From assembly GCA_002315475.1 (NCBI GenBank), contig DCGI01000081.1, positions 1 to 11,021 on the forward strand: a stretch of DNA of 11,021 nucleotides. The letters run 5' to 3'. The notes beneath the pieces are model-generated. The model saw only the letters and a program-made list of their open reading frames with translations, made no database searches and was not told the DNA's origin. Within the stretch, counting starts at the first letter, position 1. Each line of letters starts with the position of its first letter. Both the position numbers and the translations under genes were made by a program. Origin of the DNA: Christensenella sp. UBA1782 (GTDB lineage Bacteria > Bacillota > Clostridia > Christensenellales > DTU072). This document shows, one piece after another, positions 5,946-11,021 of the stretch.

Positions 5946-7994
5946 TTATTCGTGATAAAGAACATCTCGAGCCACCACGCCGAAAATCATTTTTTCCAAA
6001 ATGTTATCCAGATAGATTTCTCCTTTGCCGATGTCGAACATATCGGAAACGGCGACGCCGAGGATGGTGTCGGTTTCTCTGTCGGCAATACCGGGAATAA
6101 AGCCGTTGAGTAAGCCGGGAATGGAAATAATGGTCATCAGACTGTCGATTTGCCCTAATATATCGGTTTCGAGGTTGATGGAGAAGGGAAGTTTTTCGGA
6201 AAGTATATCGTTGACGATGACGAGAGCCTTTTTCAAGAAATCTCCTTCGGTCAGCGATAAAGTCCCTTCCGTCATCAGTTTGGCGACGAAACCTTCGGTA
6301 ATAAATTCGGCGTCGATACCGTTGTTGATTTCGTGCAAACGGGTGAAGAGTTCAGAGGTGCGAAGCACTTCGAAAGCCGAATAAATGCCGTAGCGCAGAA
6401 TGGTCGCTTCGTCACTTTCATAAGTAATACCGCCTTCGTCTTTATAAACCTTTCCGATGATTTCGATGACGAATTGCCAGATATGGTCATAATCGGATTG
6501 CGGCAAAACGATACCGTACTTTTCGCAAATGCTTTCCAACGACTGTTTTCCCTCCGTTTTATAAATCGGCATTTCCAAAAACGCCTTATAGAGGTCGGTA
6601 TAAATGTATTCGGCAAGGGAAGCGAGTTCGGCTTCGTGGGTACCTTCGGGATCAAGGTTCAAAAGATCAAAAACGGTGTAGAACATATCATAAGATCCGC
6701 CGTCGTTGATTCTGCCGTCTACGTTGGTCAGTAAGTTATCGTAAATGAACGGATTTAAGGCGTATTCTTGTAACTTCGTCACCAAAGTCAAACGTAAAGC
6801 AGAATCGACATAGCTCGGCAGATAGTTTTCTTTAACCCCTTCGAGATATAAGTTTTCCACTTCGGTATTGCCGTCGAAATCGCTTTTGAATAAACGCATC
6901 GGTAACGGATAATTGGTTAAACAACCCGTTTCAATATCTTCAAAAGAAGCACCCGTATCTTCGTCGGTGTACGTATCGGTGTGTTGCATGTGTAAGTGAC
7001 CGGAAAAGACGTGTTTCACGCCGTATACGGTCAACAAACGTTGTACTTCGCTACGCAGATTCAAAGCGTTGTCTTCCCCTTCCAAAAGAAGTCCGATGGT
7101 ACTGCCCAACTGGTCGTTAATGGGAAAATGCAACATAAGGAGAGGTTCCTTCCCGTCATCGCAGGCTGACTCCAACTGTTCCATCAACCAATCGAGTAAA
7201 CGATAGGTGAGAGCGGAATACCCCGTCCCTTTGACGTCGGGTTCTCCGTTTCCCCGCCCGTAATAGCACATATAATAGGTATTTTCGTTTTCGTCTTCGT
7301 AATAATTGGCGGCATCCAAAGAAATAAGACGGTAGTTGCTGCCTTTTAAGTCGCACACGTACGACATGGTTCCGATTTCGTCAAAAGAATAATCTCCGAC
7401 GTAGGTGGTTTCGGGTTCTTCCAAGCGGTCGTTGGCAATGGCTTCGTTAAATCCGAAATTGGCATAGATGGACATAAATTCTTCGGGCGTAACGCCGCTG
7501 ACGCGAACGGAACAAGAACCGTCTTCGAAAGTTTCGTCGATTTGATCGGTCAAACCTTGTGCAACGGCATCGGCAATCGACATATATTTTTTAGGCGACT
7601 TATTTATATCGTGGTTTCCGCAGGTAACGTATACGGGGATACCGGCATCTTCCAAGCGTTGGCACTCTCTCGCTACCGTTTCGTGTCCCACCTTAGAACC
7701 GTTCTCCGTCAAATCTCCGGGCATCAAAACCACGTCGACTTTCTGCTCTATCATTTTATCGACCGCCGTCGCTAAAATGCTTTCCGAAACGAACAACATT
7801 TTCTGTCCCACCGCATTGAAGTCCAAAAACGACAGGTATGCGTCGTCCCCCACTTCGCTCGCCGCAATAATCTGCGGATCGGATATGATGCCGATAACGA
7901 ACTCATCTTCTCCGATACCGACGATTGCTCCGATAGCCAAGCAGACAATCAACAAAACTAAAATAATGATAATTCCGACCTTTTTTGCTTTCAT
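5946..7994 (-). CDS. Membrane-anchored or secreted calcineurin-like metallophosphoesterase with large C-terminal domain
   Basis: The 682-residue product starts with a Lys-rich MKAKK and a hydrophobic segment (about 7-28), a signal anchor or uncleaved signal peptide, so the enzyme should act outside the membrane. Residues about 33-340 are a calcineurin-type phosphoesterase with the binuclear metal motifs: SDPQ (D39), GDLTENG (D94), GNHD (N127, H128), LHFP (H289) and SGHLH (H333, H335). The first motif is D-x-Q rather than the common D-x-H. Residues about 345-682 form an acidic, probably helical region that I do not recognise. The substrate could be a phosphodiester (cyclic nucleotide or glycerophosphodiester) or phosphomonoester. 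The ATG at 7994 is preceded by AAGGA at 8 bases. The gene is monocistronic, with its own promoter at 8062-8034 and a terminator after it, and is transcribed divergently from the LRR lipoprotein gene. Confidence 0.88.
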   Translation of the reverse strand: MKAKKVGIIIILVLLIVCLAIGAIVGIGEDEFVIGIISDPQIIAASEVGDDAYLSFLDFNAVGQKMLFVSESILATAVDKMIEQKVDVVLMPGDLTENGSKVGHETVARECQRLEDAGIPVYVTCGNHDINKSPKKYMSIADAVAQGLTDQIDETFEDGSCSVRVSGVTPEEFMSIYANFGFNEAIANDRLEEPETTYVGDYSFDEIGTMSYVCDLKGSNYRLISLDAANYYEDENENTYYMCYYGRGNGEPDVKGTGYSALTYRLLDWLMEQLESACDDGKEPLLMLHFPINDQLGSTIGLLLEGEDNALNLRSEVQRLLTVYGVKHVFSGHLHMQHTDTYTDEDTGASFEDIETGCLTNYPLPMRLFKSDFDGNTEVENLYLEGVKENYLPSYVDSALRLTLVTKLQEYALNPFIYDNLLTNVDGRINDGGSYDMFYTVFDLLNLDPEGTHEAELASLAEYIYTDLYKAFLEMPIYKTEGKQSLESICEKYGIVLPQSDYDHIWQFVIEIIGKVYKDEGGITYESDEATILRYGIYSAFEVLRTSELFTRLHEINNGIDAEFITEGFVAKLMTEGTLSLTEGDFLKKALVIVNDILSEKLPFSINLETDILGQIDSLMTIISIPGLLNGFIPGIADRETDTILGVAVSDMFDIGKGEIYLDNILEKMIFGVVARDVLYHE

Positions 7995-8033
7995 TTTTAA
8001 TATCCTTATAAAAAACTAGATTAACTATATTTT

Positions 8034-8062
8034 AGTATACCATATACTCCCTCTTTTTTCAA
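8034..8062 (-). promoter_or_regulatory. Promoter of the metallophosphoesterase gene, with a -10 dyad
   Basis: On the minus strand TTGAAA (8062-8057) is followed after 17 bases by TATACT (8039-8034), preceded by TGG as an extended -10. The predicted start is near 8027, giving a leader of about 33 bases that contains the AAGGA. The -10 is one arm of a perfect 6-bp inverted repeat, AGTATA-N3-TATACT (8034-8048), a possible operator. Confidence 0.75.
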
Positions 8063-8125
8063 GTCCTATCTTCGCACCTTTTCCGAATTCTCATACGGTA
8101 GGCAAAACTACCAAAGGTTTGTGTA

Positions 8126-8155
8126 TTGACAAAGAAGAACTTTATCCAGTATAAT
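8126..8155 (+). promoter_or_regulatory. Promoter of the LRR lipoprotein/transporter operon
   Basis: TTGACA (8126-8131) and TATAAT (8150-8155) are both perfect, with an 18-base spacer. Transcription should begin about 8161-8162, only 3-4 bases before the first ATG at 8165. A short inverted repeat, GGTAG-N6-CTACC (8097-8112), lies just upstream of the -35 and could be a weak operator. Confidence 0.8.
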
Positions 8156-8164
8156 ATAGAAGCT

Positions 8165-8992
8165 ATGATGAAAAAAATTCGGATGATAGGTTTGGCGGTG
8201 CTTCTATGCCTTGTCTGCACGGTCGGATGTGCCGCGTGTTCGTTGTTCGGCTCGGAAGCAACGTTGCATTATAAGGATGCCGAGGGCGGAAAGGCGGTTT
8301 CTTCTTACGACGGAAACACGTCGAACGTTTCTTTGGTGATTCCCGATACCTTCGAAGGAGAACCGGTGGTGGAAATCGGTGCTTTCGGGGTGGCGGCGTG
8401 CGAATATTTGACGTCGATTACCATCGGGAAAAACGTGCGGGTTATTTCGGAAAGGGCTTTTTGTTCCTTGCCGAATTTGACGGAATTCGTCGTGGACGCC
8501 GAAAACGCCGCTTTTAAGAGCGTGGACGGCGTGCTGTTTACGAAGGATGGAACGGAATTGGTTGCGTACCCCAATAAAAAGGCGGGGGACGGTAGTTACG
8601 TCGTTCCCGAAACGGTGACGAAAATCCGCTCCTGTGCCTTCTATTGTTGTTCCGAACTGACAAAACTGACGCTGGGCAGTGCGGTTCGGGAAGTGGGGGA
8701 CTACGCCTGTATCAAATGTTCGGGGATGACCGAACTGAACTTGAACGAGGGTTTGCAAAGAATCGGTCGAGACGGGTTCTCTTTCTGCGAAAGTTTGACG
8801 AAGTTGGAGATTCCCGCTTCGGTCGAATATATCGGCGATTACGGATTTTACGCCAAAACGTCCAAAGTCACGACGGAAACTTTTATCGTGAAAAAAAGTT
8901 TGTCGGAAATCACGTTGGGAAAGAGTTGGAAGCCGCAAGCTTCGGGTTTGGAGTCTTCTGCCGTTGAGCCTACGATTCGGGAGGAAAAGTAA
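8165..8992 (+). CDS. BspA-type leucine-rich repeat (LRR_5) lipoprotein
   Basis: The 275-residue product begins MMKKIR followed by a hydrophobic stretch (7-21) and Cys residues at 22 and 25. TVGC is an acceptable, not perfect, lipobox, so lipid anchoring at C22 on the outer face of the membrane is likely. Residues about 45-235 carry about five LRR_5 (BspA-like) units, with motifs such as GEPVVEIGAFGVAACEYLTS and VPETVTKIRSCAFYCCSELT. Between them is the typical FKSVDGVLFTKDGTELVAYP segment of this family. BspA-like LRRs bind proteins or surfaces; the ligand here is unknown. The double ATG at 8165/8168 is chosen because the longer reading from the TTG at 8126 would start inside the -35 box. There is no clear ribosome binding site, so leaderless translation is possible. 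The stop is one base before the transporter ATG. Confidence 0.88.
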   Translation: MMKKIRMIGLAVLLCLVCTVGCAACSLFGSEATLHYKDAEGGKAVSSYDGNTSNVSLVIPDTFEGEPVVEIGAFGVAACEYLTSITIGKNVRVISERAFCSLPNLTEFVVDAENAAFKSVDGVLFTKDGTELVAYPNKKAGDGSYVVPETVTKIRSCAFYCCSELTKLTLGSAVREVGDYACIKCSGMTELNLNEGLQRIGRDGFSFCESLTKLEIPASVEYIGDYGFYAKTSKVTTETFIVKKSLSEITLGKSWKPQASGLESSAVEPTIREEK

Positions 8993-8993
8993 G

Positions 8994-10673
8994 ATGGAAA
9001 AACTTCTGCAAAACATAAAAGGGAGTTTGCGCGGGTTCGTAGACCATTGGAAAACGCCGAAAGAGGGGAACGAAGTCCCGAATAAAGAAGTCGTCTTAAT
9101 GTGCGTCGGTGCTTCGGGAACGGAAGGTGCCTCCAATATCATGTCGTATATTTCTTTTGCGGCATCGAGCTTTTTGGTCGGTGCGGTGTACGGTATCTCT
9201 TTTAACGATATTTATATCATCAGCATCATCGACATGATTTTCGGCTTGCTGTTTTCTCCGCTTTCGATGGCTATTTCCGATAATTACGGGCGACCGCCTC
9301 GCAAAACCATGATTTTGATACTGTCCGTTGCCGCCGCCTGTGTACCGCTCGGTATCGGGAGTTTGTTTATACCGGAAAATCTGACTACGAACATTTTAGC
9401 GTCTTTCCCGCAGGTTTTGGCGGTTACGTTCTTTTTTAGCGCGTTTAACCTGTTTTATCAGATGATGCAATATCGGGTATTTTCCAAAAAATTCGGTAAA
9501 TTCCGCACGTTGGTGTTGGTGGGTTGTTTCCCGACCATCCTCTGTATCGTGTTGATGGGCTTTTTGCCGATTGGGACGTGGAAGTACGGAACAAGACTAT
9601 GGGTATTAAAACTGTTGTTTTCTTTTTACGGAAATTTCGCCTCCTTTAACGGGCAACGTGCCAATATCATGAACCTCATGACGACGAATTCGGACGAGCT
9701 TGCCAAAATACGAACGTGGGTTACTTTCGTCGCCGGTGCGGTAGGCGGATTATTCATGATAGCTTTGCCGTTTATAGCCGACTTTTTCGGTGGAATGAAC
9801 AGTTTGGCGGCGTATCGGTATATTATCCCCATAGGACTCGTCTTGTGCTTGCCGATGGTACTCGTGCAAGTGTTCGGCGTCAAAGAGCGTGTCATTATTT
9901 CGGAAGAACACCGTTCCCATACCAGTATCGGTATGATGAAAGGGTTTAAGGAAGTTTTGAAAAACAAATATTTTTGGATTATCAAAATCAGCGGGTTCTT
10001 AAATAGTATCTCAACGGGTATGATTACCATTCTTCACGTTATGGTGGTGTATGCTTTGCGGCAAGACTATATTTTGGGGGTATTGATAGGCGTCGCCGGA
10101 TGCTTTGCCACCGTCGCTTTGCCTTTCGTGCCGAAAGCGTTACGAAAGTTTGGTAACAGAACGACGCTTATCGTTTCCAGCTTTCTCCAAATCATCAGCT
10201 ACGGTATCCAAGTGATCGGTATTTTTACCAACAGCATCGCGGTCTTGTTTATCGGACTCGGTTCGATTAACTTTTTTAATATCTTTACCTGCATGGCCGC
10301 CGATATGATGCTTCCGCAAGCATGGGACTATCAACAGTATATTTCGGGGGAACGCTTAGAAAACAGTGCGGGTATCTTCGACGTGTTTTTGAATCCTCTT
10401 ACCCGTCTTACGGGCTTGATTGTTCCCGCCATCTATGCGGTCGTAGGGTTTACTTCGGATTGGAATATCCTATACTTTGACGACGTACGCAATAAGGTAT
10501 TCCTCTATACCGTCTTATTGATGGTTTCCGCCCGCATTTTGGTAACCATACCGTATTTCTTCTTTGACCTCAACGAAGGGAAGCATCGGGAAATCGTCAA
10601 GGTTTTGCATGAACGGGTGGAACAAGAAAAAAACGACGAAGCAACGCCGGAAGCGGAAAGAGTCGCCGAGTAA
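8994..10673 (+). CDS. GPH-like major facilitator superfamily transporter (MFS_2 type)
   Basis: The 559-residue product is an integral membrane protein with about 12 hydrophobic helices. The loop motif ISDNYGRPPRKT (about 94-105) corresponds to the D-x2-G-R loop 2-3 signature of MFS/GPH carriers. WDYQQYISGERLENSAG (about 444-460) resembles the DY...GKR.EG motif of glycoside-pentoside-hexuronide:cation symporters. A sugar or glycoside symporter is therefore the best guess; the substrate is not readable and family similarity is distant. The N-terminal 30 residues and the acidic, Glu-rich C-terminal tail (after about 535) are cytoplasmic in this model. The ATG at 8994 is chosen because GGGAGG lies 9 bases upstream; the alternative TTG at 8964 lies inside the preceding gene. 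It forms an operon with the LRR lipoprotein gene (1-base gap) and ends 25 bases before a strong terminator. Confidence 0.82.
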   Translation: MEKLLQNIKGSLRGFVDHWKTPKEGNEVPNKEVVLMCVGASGTEGASNIMSYISFAASSFLVGAVYGISFNDIYIISIIDMIFGLLFSPLSMAISDNYGRPPRKTMILILSVAAACVPLGIGSLFIPENLTTNILASFPQVLAVTFFFSAFNLFYQMMQYRVFSKKFGKFRTLVLVGCFPTILCIVLMGFLPIGTWKYGTRLWVLKLLFSFYGNFASFNGQRANIMNLMTTNSDELAKIRTWVTFVAGAVGGLFMIALPFIADFFGGMNSLAAYRYIIPIGLVLCLPMVLVQVFGVKERVIISEEHRSHTSIGMMKGFKEVLKNKYFWIIKISGFLNSISTGMITILHVMVVYALRQDYILGVLIGVAGCFATVALPFVPKALRKFGNRTTLIVSSFLQIISYGIQVIGIFTNSIAVLFIGLGSINFFNIFTCMAADMMLPQAWDYQQYISGERLENSAGIFDVFLNPLTRLTGLIVPAIYAVVGFTSDWNILYFDDVRNKVFLYTVLLMVSARILVTIPYFFFDLNEGKHREIVKVLHERVEQEKNDEATPEAERVAE

Positions 10674-10698
10674 GCGAGTTGTGTGCCCAAAGAAACCT

Positions 10699-10732
10699 AA
10701 AAAAATCCGCCGAATATCGGCGGATTTTTTTT
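10699..10732. terminator. Bidirectional rho-independent terminator between the transporter gene and groEL
   Basis: A perfect 9-bp stem, ATCCGCCGA (10705-10713) with TCGGCGGAT (10717-10725), has a 3-base loop. It is flanked by seven A (10699-10705) and eight T (10725-10732), so it offers a U-tract in both directions. It ends the LRR/MFS operon 25 bases after its stop and can also stop groEL transcripts from the right. Confidence 0.93.
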
Positions 10733-10802
10733 AGAGTTTCGTATACGTATTCTTAAAAACCGGAAAACCATGAATCACACTTCTTGATGATTTCCGTTGG
10801 CG

Positions 10803-10882
10803 TCGGTGCTTGGTCGGGAAAATTTTTACGGCATAAAGCCAAAGGAGACTGCCGTAAAAATCCGACCAACAATCGGCACCGA
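10803..10882. repeat. Long imperfect inverted repeat downstream of groEL
   Basis: Three paired blocks are visible: TCGGTGC (10803-10809) with GCACCGA (10876-10882), TTGGTCGG (10810-10817) with CCGACCAA (10862-10869), and TTTTTACGGCA (10823-10833) with TGCCGTAAAAA (10850-10860). They are broken by a small bulge on each arm, with a 16-base apical loop. Together that is 26 pairs. No U-run follows on the minus strand, so it is not a classic terminator. It could be a 3' stabilising hairpin of the groEL mRNA or the remnant of a short palindromic repeat element. Confidence 0.7.
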
Positions 10883-10889
10883 TATTTTA

Positions 10890-11021
10890 TCAATACATAT
10901 CTCCCATCGGTTGTTGCGGAGCCGGAGCCGGCGGTTCGGGAATGTCGGCAATCAACGCTTCGGTGGTCAACAGCGTAGCGGCTACGCTGGCGGCGTGTTG
11001 GAGTGCGCTACGAGTAACTTT
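10890..11021 (-). CDS. groEL: Chaperonin GroEL (Hsp60), C-terminal fragment
   Basis: Only the last 43 residues and the TGA stop are in the window; the gene continues off the right edge. KVTRSALQHAASVAATLLTT is the near-invariant C-terminal GroEL segment of the equatorial domain, followed by EALIADIPEPP. GroEL forms the 14-subunit cytoplasmic ATP-driven folding chamber with GroES. The tail is APAPQQPMGDMY, that is Pro/Gln-rich and ending in a single GDM-Y, without the GGM repeats seen in many species. groES is expected upstream, beyond the right edge. The gene converges on the transporter operon. Confidence 0.95.
   Translation of the reverse strand, partial: KVTRSALQHAASVAATLLTTEALIADIPEPPAPAPQQPMGDMY

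Noticed and set aside
8126..8164. TTG at 8126 as lipoprotein start
   Set aside because: The TTG is part of the TTGACA -35 box, and the added residues would precede and disturb a good signal peptide.
8204..9142. Long minus-strand open frame (312 codons) across the LRR gene and the transporter start
   Set aside because: It mirrors two well-supported plus-strand genes, has Arg/Phe-rich composition typical of antisense frames, and shows no family motif.
10784..10978. Plus-strand 64-codon frame at the right end
   Set aside because: It is antisense to the groEL 3' end and crosses the long hairpin; no protein support.

Overview
The window looks like a chromosomal segment of an anaerobic, gut-type Bacillota (Clostridia-like) bacterium. 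The basis is purine-rich GGAGG ribosome binding sites, sigma-A type promoters, U-tract hairpin terminators, and a typical gene set: a Listeria-Bacteroides-repeat surface protein, a BspA-type LRR lipoprotein, a GPH/MFS-type carrier, NagA and GroEL. I cannot fix the genus. I see no rRNA, tRNA, CRISPR array, transposase or phage gene. Coding density is high and the longest non-coding gap is about 215 bases.

Layout. (1) 3-3062, plus strand: the 3' part of a very large modular surface protein whose start lies off the left edge. It carries Cys/His knuckles alternating with three InlB/Flg_new-type repeats of about 100 codons, then about five MBG/Ig-like beta modules, a charged C-terminal domain and three membrane helices. 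A hairpin terminator follows. (2) 4641-3143, minus strand: a two-gene operon with a 4-base stop/start overlap, encoding a compact M20/M28-type metallopeptidase and a xylose-isomerase-like TIM barrel protein. It has its own promoter with a perfect inverted repeat over the -35. (3) 5878-4757, minus strand: nagA, with an extended -10 element placed so that the transcript should be leaderless. (4) 7994-5946, minus strand: a membrane-anchored or secreted calcineurin-like metallophosphoesterase with its own terminator. (5) 8165-10673, plus strand: a two-gene operon, divergent from (4), encoding an LRR_5 lipoprotein and a GPH-like MFS carrier separated by one base. (6) 10890-11021, minus strand: the last 43 codons of groEL, convergent with (5). 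Between them lie a bidirectional terminator and a long imperfect hairpin.

How the genes may work together. Most products concern the cell surface or nutrient salvage: a large surface protein, a surface LRR lipoprotein next to a carrier, an external phosphoesterase, amino-sugar deacetylation, peptide hydrolysis and a sugar-isomerase-like enzyme. No dedicated defence or mobile system is visible. The most unusual points are the Cys-knuckle/Flg_new alternation with a three-helix anchor, the single-domain peptidase, promoters placed almost on top of start codons in three of the four promoters found, and the long groEL-downstream hairpin.
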